Positions 8,836 through 16,924 of a stretch of 37,371 nucleotides of DNA are shown piece after piece (positions within the stretch are counted from its first letter, which is position 1; each line of letters opens with the position of its first letter). The notes beneath the pieces are model-generated. The model worked only from the letters and a program-made list of their open reading frames with translations, was not told where the DNA came from and did not search any database. Both the position numbers and the translations under genes were made by a program. The stretch lies in contig CAVJIN010000013.1 in NCBI GenBank assembly GCA_963649615.1, forward strand, positions 1-37,371. The letters run 5' to 3'. Source of the stretch: UBA9732 sp963649615. GTDB taxonomy: Bacteria; Spirochaetota; Spirochaetia; Sphaerochaetales; Sphaerochaetaceae.

Positions 8836-11082
8836 TCAGCCTACGTTACCATTAAGATATTTTTTAGCAGAAACAGTCTTTCCCTCTGGGGACACCAAAG
8901 CATGCCCATCAACCTTGAGAGTACCATCTTCAGTGTAAAGAGGCATATCAAAGAAATGATCCGGCTTCACATAGCACATCTCAGCAGGATTAGCAAAACC
9001 CTCAGGAACAAGATTTGTACCAGCCGGAATGTCATCAGCAAAAAGAACCTCACAAGTAGTATGCTCTTCAGCCTTTGGGTCAGAAGCCGCAAGAAGCATT
9101 CCACGACTCTTAACACCCCTAAAGTTAGCAGGTTTAAGGTTGTTCACAAGAACAATATTATGGCCAAGAAGTTCCTCTTCCTTATAATAAGGAACAATAG
9201 AAGAAACAATAGTTCTTTCCTCCTCTTCCCCAGTATCAAGACCAAGAATGTAAAGAATATCACCATTAGGATGACGCTCAATCTTCACAATCTTACTAAC
9301 AGTAAGTTTAACTTTATCAGCAAACTTTTCAGCAACAGACTTACTCTCTTCAGCAGCTTTAGCAGCCTGTAAAGCAGCCTTTGCCGCCTCTTTCTTAGCT
9401 TCTTTGCTATTTCCTTCCATCTTTTTTTCCTCTCTTTCCTGCTGACTTCCACTGTAACGGATTTTCAGCTCTTCAATTCTAGCATCTTCAAGTTTAGTAA
9501 ACAAAAGACCAATATCACCAACGGTAATATTTTTGGAATAATCAGCCAAACAAGACCAGTTATCACCCTTACAGTCCAAGAAACCAAGAAGAGTCTCACT
9601 AGCAGTAGGCATATATGGTTGAATCATTACACCCAAGTCTCTAATAAGCCCAACCAAGGTTCTCAAAATAGCCTTAGCCCTCTCAGGGTCACTGCTTCTA
9701 AGCTTCCATGGTTCACTATCTTGGAAAGCCTTATTTCCAATACTAGAAAGAGCAAAAATCTCCCTAAAAGCATCACGCTCTTCAGCATGCTCCAAAAGAT
9801 CAGTAATTAAAGACTCTTTTTCTTTAATCTGAGCCAAAAGGGCCTCATCAAGAGCCCCATTGCCAAGATTTCCGTCAAAGAAACGCTTAACAAAAGTAAG
9901 AGTTCTATTTACAAGGTTAGACAAATTACCAATTAACTCACCATTAACCTTTTCCTGGAAATCCTTCCAAGTAAAAGTAAAATCAGCATTCTCAGGTCTG
10001 TTGTAGAACATATAAAAACGCCAGACATCAGCTGGAATACCAGTTTCTTGAACATCATTTCCAAAAATGCCAATTCCCTTACTCTTAGAGAACTTACCAC
10101 CCTCATAATTTAAATATTCAGTAGAACTCATATGATGGAGCATTGTCCACTTCTCCCCAGTTGCCAAAAGTGTAGATGGGAAAATGACAGTATGGAAAGG
10201 AATATTATCCTTACCAATAAACTGAAAAAGCTCTACATCCTCAGGTTTATGCCACCAATCTCTCCAATTGTCTGTGTAGTTAGCAGAAATAGAAATATAA
10301 CCAATAGGAGCATCAAACCAAACATAGAAAACCTTATCCTCATAACCCTCTTTTGGAACAGGAATGCCCCACTTAAGGTCACGAGTTATACAACGCTCTT
10401 TAAGACCATCTCTAATCCAGCTCTTGGTAACTTGAACAGCATTTTTAGCCCAAAAGCCATCAACCGCAGCATCTTTGAGCCAGTTCTCAAGTAAAGGAAG
10501 AACTTTTGGAAGATCCAAATAAAGATGCTTAGTCTTTTTAATAACAGGAGTTGAGCCACAAACACCACAACGTGGGTTTATAAGTTCAGTAGGCTCCAAG
10601 AGAGTTTGACATGCATCACACTGATCTCCACGAGCATCTGTAGAACCGCAATGTGGACAAGTACCCTCAACAAACCTGTCAGCCAAGAATCTTCTGCATT
10701 GAGGACAATATAACTGCTCAGTTTCTTTTTCCGTAATATAACCGGCCTCATCTACAGCCTTGAAAATGCTTTGAACAATCTGGGTCTGTTTTGGGGTAGA
10801 AGTTCTACCAAAATAATCAAACCCAATGTTGAACCATTTATATATTTCTTCATGAATTGCATGATAATGGTCACAAAGTTCTCTAGGAGAAACTCCTTCT
10901 TTAGCTGCTCTTGTTTCAGTTGCAGTTCCGTATTCATCAGTACCACACACATACAAAGTCTCATATCCCCTAGATCTACAAAAACGAGCAAACACGTCTG
11001 CAGAGAGAACTTGAGTCAAATTCCCAAGGTGTGGAATATTGTTTACATATGGCAAAGCGCTAGTAATAAGTCTTTTTTTCAT
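8836..11082 (-). CDS. metG: Methionyl-tRNA synthetase
   Basis: Class I aminoacyl-tRNA synthetase charging tRNA-Met, 748 residues. HLGN (18-21) is the HIGH box and KFSKS (330-334) the KMSKS loop. Four CxxC pairs between ~126 and 175 form two zinc knuckles of the long MetG1 type. After an anticodon-binding helical domain comes a Lys/Ala/Glu-rich linker (~555-605) and a C-terminal EMAPII-like tRNA-binding domain, fused here as in many bacteria. The ATG at 11082 gives the standard MKKRLITSALPYVNN beginning. No ribosome site is present, but a strong promoter ends 7 bases upstream. Confidence 0.96.
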   Translation of the reverse strand: MKKRLITSALPYVNNIPHLGNLTQVLSADVFARFCRSRGYETLYVCGTDEYGTATETRAAKEGVSPRELCDHYHAIHEEIYKWFNIGFDYFGRTSTPKQTQIVQSIFKAVDEAGYITEKETEQLYCPQCRRFLADRFVEGTCPHCGSTDARGDQCDACQTLLEPTELINPRCGVCGSTPVIKKTKHLYLDLPKVLPLLENWLKDAAVDGFWAKNAVQVTKSWIRDGLKERCITRDLKWGIPVPKEGYEDKVFYVWFDAPIGYISISANYTDNWRDWWHKPEDVELFQFIGKDNIPFHTVIFPSTLLATGEKWTMLHHMSSTEYLNYEGGKFSKSKGIGIFGNDVQETGIPADVWRFYMFYNRPENADFTFTWKDFQEKVNGELIGNLSNLVNRTLTFVKRFFDGNLGNGALDEALLAQIKEKESLITDLLEHAEERDAFREIFALSSIGNKAFQDSEPWKLRSSDPERAKAILRTLVGLIRDLGVMIQPYMPTASETLLGFLDCKGDNWSCLADYSKNITVGDIGLLFTKLEDARIEELKIRYSGSQQEREEKKMEGNSKEAKKEAAKAALQAAKAAEESKSVAEKFADKVKLTVSKIVKIERHPNGDILYILGLDTGEEEERTIVSSIVPYYKEEELLGHNIVLVNNLKPANFRGVKSRGMLLAASDPKAEEHTTCEVLFADDIPAGTNLVPEGFANPAEMCYVKPDHFFDMPLYTEDGTLKVDGHALVSPEGKTVSAKKYLNGNVG

Positions 11083-11089
11083 AAATTGC

Positions 11090-11119
11090 ATTATAAACAC
11101 TTTTGTGTCATAACGTCAA
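11090..11119 (-). promoter_or_regulatory. metG promoter placed directly on the start codon
   Basis: TTGACG (11119-11114), an 18-base spacer and a perfect TATAAT (11095-11090) lie on the minus strand. The -10 box ends 7 bases before the metG ATG, so a leaderless mRNA is expected. The -35 box contains the TGA stop codon of the lipoprotein gene upstream. Confidence 0.65.
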
Positions 11120-11589
11120 AGTCCGGAGGCCTCAGTTGAAACAGCTGAAAGAGTTACTGATGATTCACTAAAACTACCATTATTATACTCAAGATGAACC
11201 ATTCCTTGGGCACTAACAGTACCATTGACACTAAGAGAAACCAAAAGACTGCAAGAGTCGCCTTCGCTTATATCGCTTTTGTCATATCTCACAGAAAACT
11301 GCAACGGAAATCTTTGAATATTCCTAATCCTTTGGTGTGAAATTTCCTGAATGGTACCAGTAGTACCATCGGTCTTAAGAAGAGAGATATCAAGAATGTC
11401 GTTAGAGCTTGGAAAGTAAAAGCCCGCCCCATAGTTAATGCTTCCAGTGAGGATTTTGGTGGTATTTTCTTGCACCTCAGGAGTTTCCAAGCTAAACCTA
11501 TCTATAAGAGTAACCGTTGACATGCAAGAAGTTAGACAAAAAGCACTGAGCAATAATAAAGCTAATGTGAAGAGGCTACCACGTTTCAT
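11116..11589 (-). CDS. Small lipoprotein, YbaY/YscW-like
   Basis: A 157-residue protein with a lipoprotein signal peptide ending LTSC (Cys22). The mature part reads as a small beta-sandwich: TGSINYGAGFYFPS, DISLLKT, FPLQFSVRYDKSDI and VHLEYN follow the spacing of the YbaY/YscW lipoprotein family (PF09619), whose members act as outer-membrane assembly helpers or have no known role. The match is by pattern only. It lies between the ArsR gene and metG on the same strand, and its stop codon is part of the metG -35 box. Confidence 0.65.
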   Translation of the reverse strand: MKRGSLFTLALLLLSAFCLTSCMSTVTLIDRFSLETPEVQENTTKILTGSINYGAGFYFPSSNDILDISLLKTDGTTGTIQEISHQRIRNIQRFPLQFSVRYDKSDISEGDSCSLLVSLSVNGTVSAQGMVHLEYNNGSFSESSVTLSAVSTEASGL

Positions 11590-11644
11590 CTACATTCCAA
11601 ATCAACTGCTAAACAATCCAAGTAAGGAAAAATTACAACAAAAA

Positions 11645-11974
11645 TCAAGCTTCTGGCGAAATTGTTTCCTCATAATGCTCCGTACCAAGCGACAAAATAC
11701 GAGCAATATGGTCATCATTAAGAGAATAAATCACGTTTTTGCCATCTTTACGCCAACGAACAAGACGTGCAACTCTGAGCAGTTTTAAGTGCTGACTTGT
11801 AACAGACTGCGAGATTCCAAGCGCATTGGATATAGTATTCACGCTCGCCTCACCCATTTCAAGCATATAGAGAATCTTCAAGCGCGTGGGCTCACCAAAA
11901 ACCTTGAAGAAATCGGCAATGTCAACAATCTCCTCTTCTGGGAGACTTTCAAAAGTCTGGTTGTTTTCGTTCAC
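11645..11974 (-). CDS. ArsR/SmtB-family metal-responsive repressor
   Basis: A 109-residue winged-helix repressor. The recognition region NTISNALGISQSVTSQHLKLL and the wing VRWRKDGKNVIYSL are typical. It lacks the alpha-3 cysteine box of arsenic sensors. Its C-terminal helix DDHIARILSLGTEHYEE keeps the Asp-x-His...His-x-x-Glu spacing of the SmtB/CzrA alpha-5 zinc site, so zinc sensing is a reasonable inference. The start is GTG at 11974: the first in-frame ATG is some 37 codons further in and would delete the first helix. No ribosome site is visible and the -10 box is 8 bases upstream. It is divergent from the 12027 operon, its likely target along with itself. Confidence 0.85.
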   Translation of the reverse strand: MNENNQTFESLPEEEIVDIADFFKVFGEPTRLKILYMLEMGEASVNTISNALGISQSVTSQHLKLLRVARLVRWRKDGKNVIYSLNDDHIARILSLGTEHYEETISPEA

Positions 11975-11982
11975 AAATAAGG

Positions 11983-12011
11983 ATTATACTTCAAAAAAAG
12001 TTATCTGAAAA
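11983..12011 (-). promoter_or_regulatory. arsR promoter, leaderless or nearly so
   Basis: TTTTCA (12011-12006), a 17-base spacer and TATAAT (11988-11983) end 8 bases before the GTG start. A possible plus-strand promoter for the divergent operon (TTGTTT 11961-11966, 18 bases, TATACT 11985-11990) overlaps the same bases, so one bound repressor could control both directions. No clear ArsR palindrome was found. Confidence 0.5.
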
Positions 12012-12026
12012 GTTTTTGGAGGAAAT

Positions 12027-12911
12027 ATGAATATTGGATGGATAGGAACAGGAATCATGGGTGCAAGCATGTGCAAACACCTCATAGAAGGAGGCAACCA
12101 CGCAGTAGTCTACAATCGCACAAAATCTAAGACCCTTCCCCTTGTAGCCCTAGGTGCAACTTATCTTGAAAGCCCCGCATTGGTGGCCCAAAATTGCGAC
12201 GTACTCTTTACCATGGTAGGTTTTCCAACCGATATTGAAGAGGTCTATTTTGGAGAAGATGGCATTTTCGCAGGCCTTGAAAGCGCCACCTCCTCTTCCT
12301 CAAAACCGATATTAATAGACATGACAACCACAAAACCATCTTTAGCTGTCAAAATCTATGAAAAAGCAAAGACAATAGGCTGTGAAGCACTAGATGCACC
12401 AGTTTCAGGAGGAGACACCGGAGCAAAAAACGCAACCCTTTCCATTATGGTTGGTGGAGATGCTTCAACACTAGCAAAAGTTGAGCCACTGTTTAAACTC
12501 ATGGGGAAATCAATTGTTCTTGAAGGGAAAGCTGGTGCTGGACAACATACAAAAATGGCGAACCAAATCCAAATTGCAGGAACCATGGTAGGTCTTTGTG
12601 AAGCCCTTGCCTACTCCAAAGCAGCAGGACTTGATTTAGAGACAATGGTTGCAACCATCTCTAAAGGTGCAGCCGGATGTTTCTCTCTAGACAGTTATGC
12701 ACCAAGAATCATAAAAGGAGACTACGCTCCTGGCTTCATAGTAGAGCATTTTGTAAAGGATATGAAAATTGCCATTGAAGAGAGCCATCGTATGGGACTA
12801 AAACTCAAAGGCCTTGAATTAGTAGAATCAATGTATGAAGAACTATGCGCAAAAGGCTATGGAAAATGTGGAACCCAAGCTTTAGTTAAAGTCATAGGAG
12901 ACGCATTTTAA
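12027..12911 (+). CDS. Beta-hydroxyacid dehydrogenase family oxidoreductase
   Basis: A 294-residue NAD(P)-dependent enzyme of the 3-hydroxyisobutyrate / tartronate semialdehyde reductase family. The N-terminal Rossmann motif is GWIGTGIMG (~4-12), the substrate block is DAPVSGGDTGAKNATL, and the catalytic lysine lies in GQHTKMANQ. The C-terminal helical domain is complete. It would oxidise or reduce a small hydroxyacid; the substrate cannot be named. The start ATG has GGAGG 4 bases upstream. It is first in a tightly overlapping four-gene operon (its stop and the next start share a base, TAATG) and is divergent from arsR. Confidence 0.88.
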   Translation: MNIGWIGTGIMGASMCKHLIEGGNHAVVYNRTKSKTLPLVALGATYLESPALVAQNCDVLFTMVGFPTDIEEVYFGEDGIFAGLESATSSSSKPILIDMTTTKPSLAVKIYEKAKTIGCEALDAPVSGGDTGAKNATLSIMVGGDASTLAKVEPLFKLMGKSIVLEGKAGAGQHTKMANQIQIAGTMVGLCEALAYSKAAGLDLETMVATISKGAAGCFSLDSYAPRIIKGDYAPGFIVEHFVKDMKIAIEESHRMGLKLKGLELVESMYEELCAKGYGKCGTQALVKVIGDAF

Positions 12912-13747
12912 TGTCTAAAAAGGACAAGTCTAAAAAAAATCTCTCAGGTAGTGAAAAATTTGACTCATATTACAGCGAGATTTATGGCACTCGTTGGCCT
13001 TCACTCAAGGAGGCAATGCTACGTGAAAGCAACCCAGTCTCATTGGGTGAAATATTAAACTTTCCTTTAGTCTCCCCATATTACATGGACAAAGCCTCCA
13101 TCATGGCAGCATCTATCCTTCCTATTAAGGAAAACAATAAGGTCTTAGATATGTGTGCAGCCCCCGGAGGCAAGACTTTGGTACTTGCAATGAAGCTAAA
13201 TGGGACAGGAAAACTCATATCCAATGACCGCTCAGCACAAAGAAGAACTAGACTTGCAAAGGTAATCAATTCTTGTTTACCTGAAACTTTGAGACAAAAC
13301 ATCACCATTACAGGCCATGACGGTACAACATGGTCTTTATATGAAAAGGATGTTTATAACTGTATACTTCTTGATGCCCCATGTTCTTCTGAGCGCCACG
13401 TTTTAACTGATCCATCAGCTCTTTCTATTTGGAGCCCATCCCGACCAAAACGTCTAGCAATTCAACAATTTGCAATGTTGGTAGCTGCTCTAGACGCCAC
13501 AGTTGATGGTGGCTATATCCTTTATAGCACATGTTCCATAAATCCAATTGAAAATGAACTTGTAATTGAAAAATTATCAAAAAAACGCACCGGACTCTTT
13601 GAAGAAATCTCAATAGAAAAAGTTACTCCAGAAATTGCTAAGGCAAGTGAAAAATGCCCACATGGAAGAATAATTCTTCCAGATTCTTATTCTTCTTGTG
13701 GGCCTCTTTACTTTTGTTTATTAAAAAAAATAGGAAAAAACACATGA
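12911..13747 (+). CDS. RsmB/NSUN-family RNA 5-methylcytosine methyltransferase
   Basis: A 278-residue SAM-dependent RNA m5C methyltransferase. Motif I is DMCAAPGGKT (~78-87), motif IV is LLDAPCSSE and motif VI is YSTCSINPIENE, giving both catalytic cysteines. The N-terminal FDSYYSEIYGTRWPSLKEAM resembles the NSUN3/NSUN4 type. It has no NusB or PUA domain, so it is a short member of the family. The target is probably rRNA or tRNA, but the base is unknown. The start overlaps the previous stop by one base, and its own stop overlaps the next start as ATGA. Confidence 0.88.
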   Translation: MSKKDKSKKNLSGSEKFDSYYSEIYGTRWPSLKEAMLRESNPVSLGEILNFPLVSPYYMDKASIMAASILPIKENNKVLDMCAAPGGKTLVLAMKLNGTGKLISNDRSAQRRTRLAKVINSCLPETLRQNITITGHDGTTWSLYEKDVYNCILLDAPCSSERHVLTDPSALSIWSPSRPKRLAIQQFAMLVAALDATVDGGYILYSTCSINPIENELVIEKLSKKRTGLFEEISIEKVTPEIAKASEKCPHGRIILPDSYSSCGPLYFCLLKKIGKNT

Positions 13748-14886
13748 AAGCTGTAAATGTGGCTATAACTAAATGTGAAAGTTATAACCTTAATGAACTA
13801 TATTCGGCTATTTCTTTAGCCTCAAAAGAAGCTCAAATGCCAAATGTTGCAGGCAAGAGCATCTTATTAAAACCAAATATTCTTTCAGATGCAAAACCAG
13901 AAGATTGCATCACAACAAATCCCGAGTTTGTTCGCGCAGTTATTAGACTTTTAAAAGACCAAGGAGCCTCTGAAATCTATGTTGGAGACTCTCCAGGCTT
14001 ACAAAGTCCAAATTTTGAAGGAAAAGCCTGTGGGATACATTCCATATGTGAGGAAGAAAATGTTAAATGGGTGGATTTTACCCAAAATCCGGTCATAAAA
14101 CACATTCAAGGTACAACACGCAAGCTTTATATGGCCAGCATCATAGATAAAGTAGATATGGTCTTTTCTCTTGCAAAATTTAAGACTCACCAGCTCATGT
14201 ATACAACAGGTGCTGTTAAAAATCTCTTTGGGACCATTCCCGGACTTCACAAAAGCACGTGTCACATAAAATGTCCCAACAGAGAAAGCTTTGCGCATCT
14301 CATTGTTGGAATTCATGAAACAATTAAACCTTCTTTTGCATTGATGGATGCAATTATCGGCATGGAAGGTGCAGGACCAGCCAACGGAACTCCAAGACCA
14401 ATTGGCCTTGTCATGGCATCCACCAACTGTATTGCCATGGACTATGCTCAAGGCATTATCATGGGGTATAACCCAAAAGATCTACCAATCATCCAAGAAG
14501 CCTCTAGGCGTCATATTTTGCCTTCTGAGATCAATTATCCCCTGTTAAAAGCAGAGAAAGTTGTGGTTTCTAACTTTGTAAGGATTCCTATCTGTGAAAA
14601 AACTCACTTTGTAAAGAGCCTAATTATCCCATTTTTGACCCGTTCAGCTCAAAAACAAGCACAAAGAAAAGAGCCTAAACCACTATTTTCTGACTCTTCT
14701 TGTATCCGTTGTGCTAGATGTGTTAACATTTGTCCAGCAAAGGCGTTAACCATGGAACCAATGGAAAATCCAGGCATTAGTAAGTACTCCAAACATATAG
14801 TTGCAGATTACTCCAAATGCATCCGTTGCTATTGTTGCCATGAAATGTGTCCCGCTGATGCAATAACAATTGAAAAGGAAAAATAA
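13744..14886 (+). CDS. DUF362 protein with two 4Fe-4S ferredoxin motifs
   Basis: A 380-residue cytoplasmic protein. The N-terminal ~300 residues form a DUF362 domain (KSILLKPNIL, VYVGDSPG-like IYVGDSPG, KFKTHQLMYTTGAVKNLFG). The C-terminus carries two clusters, CIRCARCVNICP and CIRCYCCHEMCP, each able to hold a 4Fe-4S centre. DUF362 proteins are iron-sulfur proteins of uncertain function; electron transfer is likely. Reading is open further upstream, but the ATG at 13744 overlaps the preceding stop (ATGA), has TAGGA upstream and begins the family-like sequence MKAVNVAI. Confidence 0.85.
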   Translation: MKAVNVAITKCESYNLNELYSAISLASKEAQMPNVAGKSILLKPNILSDAKPEDCITTNPEFVRAVIRLLKDQGASEIYVGDSPGLQSPNFEGKACGIHSICEEENVKWVDFTQNPVIKHIQGTTRKLYMASIIDKVDMVFSLAKFKTHQLMYTTGAVKNLFGTIPGLHKSTCHIKCPNRESFAHLIVGIHETIKPSFALMDAIIGMEGAGPANGTPRPIGLVMASTNCIAMDYAQGIIMGYNPKDLPIIQEASRRHILPSEINYPLLKAEKVVVSNFVRIPICEKTHFVKSLIIPFLTRSAQKQAQRKEPKPLFSDSSCIRCARCVNICPAKALTMEPMENPGISKYSKHIVADYSKCIRCYCCHEMCPADAITIEKEK

Positions 14887-15368
14887 TGTTCAAACATTAC
14901 TTATTAATGGCTCTCTTAAGCATCCTACCAATATCGGAACTCAGAGGAGCAATCCCATACGGATATCTCAATAACATTCCATTATATCAATGCTTTATTA
15001 TAAGTGTTTTAGTAAACGCCATGGCGCCCCTCTTGGGCTACTTCTTTTTTAGCACATTACACAAAGTCTTAGACAAGTGGAATGCCTACCATAATTTCTT
15101 CGAAAAAACTATAGCTCGCTCCCGTGCCAAAGTTGGCCCCCAAGTAGAAAAATATGGCCTCATTGGCCTCATGCTCTTTGTAGCCATTCCTCTCCCAATG
15201 ACCGGTGCCTGGACAGGAACAATTGGCGCTTGGGTACTTGGCCTTGAGAAAAAGAAGAGCACTCTCTTCATCCAAGCAGGCGTCCTAATCGCTGGCATAA
15301 TTGTAACCCTCGTAGTCTACACAGGTGCCGGCATTGGCAGCCTCTTCACCACAACCGTTGCCATATAG
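14886..15368 (+). CDS. Small multidrug export family membrane protein
   Basis: A 160-residue inner-membrane protein with about four hydrophobic segments, matching the COG2426 / Sm_multidrug_ex family (PF06695). Conserved blocks seen are LPISELRGAIPYG near the N-terminus and PLPMTGAWTGTIGAW in the second half. The family name rests on early annotation and transport has not been firmly shown. Its ATG overlaps the DUF362 stop (TAATG). Last gene of the four-gene operon. Confidence 0.85.
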   Translation: MFKHYLLMALLSILPISELRGAIPYGYLNNIPLYQCFIISVLVNAMAPLLGYFFFSTLHKVLDKWNAYHNFFEKTIARSRAKVGPQVEKYGLIGLMLFVAIPLPMTGAWTGTIGAWVLGLEKKKSTLFIQAGVLIAGIIVTLVVYTGAGIGSLFTTTVAI

Positions 15369-15410
15369 CTAAAACTCACTCATCACCACTACTATTTCCA
15401 TTTAATTCCT

Positions 15411-15436
15411 ATATAATTTTACCGTTAGAATTATAT
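15411..15436 (+). other. AT-rich hairpin after the operon
   Basis: ATATAATT (15411-15418) and AATTATAT (15429-15436) are perfect inverted copies, and the stem extends inward by three pairs (one G-U) around a CCGT loop. No T-run follows, so it is at best a weak terminator. The rest of 15369-15510 holds nothing recognisable. Confidence 0.35.
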
Positions 15437-15510
15437 CACTTTGCTATCTATTCACTATGATATTTGTATATCTAGCACCACCCTGCCACATCCTCACTCA
15501 AACATGAAAT

Positions 15511-15625
15511 CTGTTTCATCTGTTTCATCTGTTTGCCAATCCGTTCTTGACGTTCTTGACGTTCTTGACGTTCTTGACGTTCTTGACGTTCTCAACGTTC
15601 TCTCCGTTCTCAACGTTCTCAACGT
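15511..15625 (+). repeat. Solo composite repeat: CTGTTTCAT core plus nine 9-mer array units
   Basis: Core: CTGTTTCAT twice (15511-15528), CTGTTTGCC (15529-15537) and AATCCGT (15538-15544). Array: five perfect TCTTGACGT units (15545-15589), then TCTCAACGT, TCTCTCCGT and two more TCTCAACGT (15590-15625). The same core and array design flanks the transposase gene at 36588. No spacers separate the units, so it is not a CRISPR. It lies between two convergent operons. An open frame through it encodes only a repetitive Val-Leu-Asp string and is not considered a gene. Confidence 0.85.
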
Positions 15626-15733
15626 TTCAACCATATTAAACAAGCACTATTCACACAAAGATTTAATATTAAACAAATACAAAACAAATAGCATTGCACT
15701 ACAAATATACTACAGAACTTATATAACTTTAAT

Positions 15734-15973
15734 TTAATTTTTATATTTCTTAGAAAATTCTTTAAGAGCAAATCTAATTCCAGCAGCCCAACCAAGTCCA
15801 AGTTCTGAAAATAAATCCTCAAGTTCTTTCTTAAAAGAAGGCTCAATTGAAAAAGTAGTTAGAATCTTGTTTTCTTTTTTAGGCGAGGAATCACTATTAA
15901 AAAGTTGTTTAGCTTTAGAACTAACAGATTCCTCATAATTAACAGACTCATTAGGATCTCTTTTAAGCGCCAT
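15734..15973 (-). CDS. Small ribbon-helix-helix protein, ParA partner
   Basis: A 79-residue protein. The second half (TTFSIEPSFKKELEDLF and GWAAGIRFALKEFSKK) has the strand-helix-helix pattern of ribbon-helix-helix DNA-binding proteins; the first half is polar and probably flexible. It follows parA by 19 bases, like the small centromere-binding partners of ParA in type Ib partition loci. GGAG lies 9 bases before the ATG at 15973 and only 3 before the ATG at 15979, so the shorter start is preferred. The role is inferred from fold pattern and position. Confidence 0.65.
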   Translation of the reverse strand: MALKRDPNESVNYEESVSSKAKQLFNSDSSPKKENKILTTFSIEPSFKKELEDLFSELGLGWAAGIRFALKEFSKKYKN

Positions 15974-15992
15974 AATCATTTACTCCAAACAT

Positions 15993-16754
15993 TTAATTCC
16001 AGATAACATTCTCAAGACTGTTTATAGCCTCAATTGTCTTATCTTTGAGCCCTCTTCCGCGTTCCTTGTATAGCTGCGGAGCCATAGAAGCCTCTTGAGC
16101 CTTTCTAAATACAGGATCTACAGGAATTTTATAAACTTCAAACGACCCTTCCTGAGCCGCTTTTAATATATCTCTATGTTGTCTGATTCTTTCATCGTAG
16201 GAATTGATTATGACTCTAGAGTGCTTAACCTGACTTCTTAGATTTTTTTTAAGCCTCTTTAACTCATCAATGAAGATTTCAAGCCCATCTAGGCTAAAAA
16301 CTTCCGGAGTCATTGGTGTAATAACTTCATCACTAGCAATAATTGCAGCTCTTTCAAGCCTACCCAATCCAGGTGATAAATCTAAAATAATATGATCAAA
16401 ATCTTTGGAAAGCTCACCAATTAAATCTTGAAGAACATATGGCTCTTCTGCAAGTTTGGTTTCACTATAATTTTTAAGAACACCACCAATTCCAAATGTT
16501 GGAAGTAAATAAAGGTTAGGAACTTGTTCAACTGAAACAATTGCATCTCTTATATAACAACGCCCTTGAACAACATCCGCTAGCTCAAATTTAGGAGCTT
16601 TCTTCAAGAACCAAGAAGATGCATTACCCTGTGGGTCAACATCAATAATAAGTGTTCTGAAGCCATCCATAGCAGATTGGCAAGCTAAAGTTCCAGAGAT
16701 AGTTGTTTTTCCAACGCCACCTTTTTGCAGGTGGAATGCAATAGTTTTAGCCAT
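15993..16754 (-). CDS. parA: ParA/Soj-family partition ATPase
   Basis: A 253-residue deviant-Walker ATPase that would position DNA or large complexes on the nucleoid. KGGVGKTT (11-18) is the deviant Walker A with its signature lysine, DVDPQGNASSW the A' motif and IILDLSPGLG the Walker B. It lacks the N-terminal helix-turn-helix of type Ia ParA, as expected for the short type. The start ATG at 16754 has AGG 6 bases upstream and begins MAKTIAFHLQKGG; longer in-frame readings have no ribosome site. It lies upstream of the RHH gene in a two-gene unit, with no parB of the Spo0J type nearby. Confidence 0.88.
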   Translation of the reverse strand: MAKTIAFHLQKGGVGKTTISGTLACQSAMDGFRTLIIDVDPQGNASSWFLKKAPKFELADVVQGRCYIRDAIVSVEQVPNLYLLPTFGIGGVLKNYSETKLAEEPYVLQDLIGELSKDFDHIILDLSPGLGRLERAAIIASDEVITPMTPEVFSLDGLEIFIDELKRLKKNLRSQVKHSRVIINSYDERIRQHRDILKAAQEGSFEVYKIPVDPVFRKAQEASMAPQLYKERGRGLKDKTIEAINSLENVIWN

Positions 16755-16770
16755 AAAATACCTAAAAAAT

Positions 16771-16799
16771 AGTATATACCATACACAGATATCATACAA
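16771..16799 (-). promoter_or_regulatory. parA promoter with direct repeats
   Basis: TTGTAT (16799-16794), a 17-base spacer and TATACT (16776-16771) precede parA. Two copies of GTATGRTAT start at 16797 and 16784 on the minus strand, 13 bases apart, covering the -35 box and the spacer. They could be an operator for the RHH protein. Confidence 0.45.
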
Positions 16800-16924
16800 G
16801 ACTTTTAAGTTTTAATTTATTTTCAATATATTTTCTATAAATAAAACAACAAAATTTGTATTTTAATACTATCTTAAGTATATAATTTTTATATAGGTTT
16901 AATACAAAAATTATTACTCCAGAA

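Noticed and set aside
11133..11144. CTGTTTCAACTG (minus strand) resembling the repeat core
   Set aside because: A 12-base match inside the coding end of the lipoprotein, without array or further core; probably chance.
13654..13743. Longer N-terminus for the DUF362 protein
   Set aside because: It would overlap the methyltransferase gene by 90 bases without a ribosome site; the ATGA overlap start fits better.
15545..15625. Possible CRISPR array
   Set aside because: The 9-base units are contiguous and there are no spacers.
15441..15737. Open frame of 98 codons encoding repeated Val-Leu-Asp
   Set aside because: It is a translation of the 9-base tandem array, with no ribosome site and no conserved sequence.
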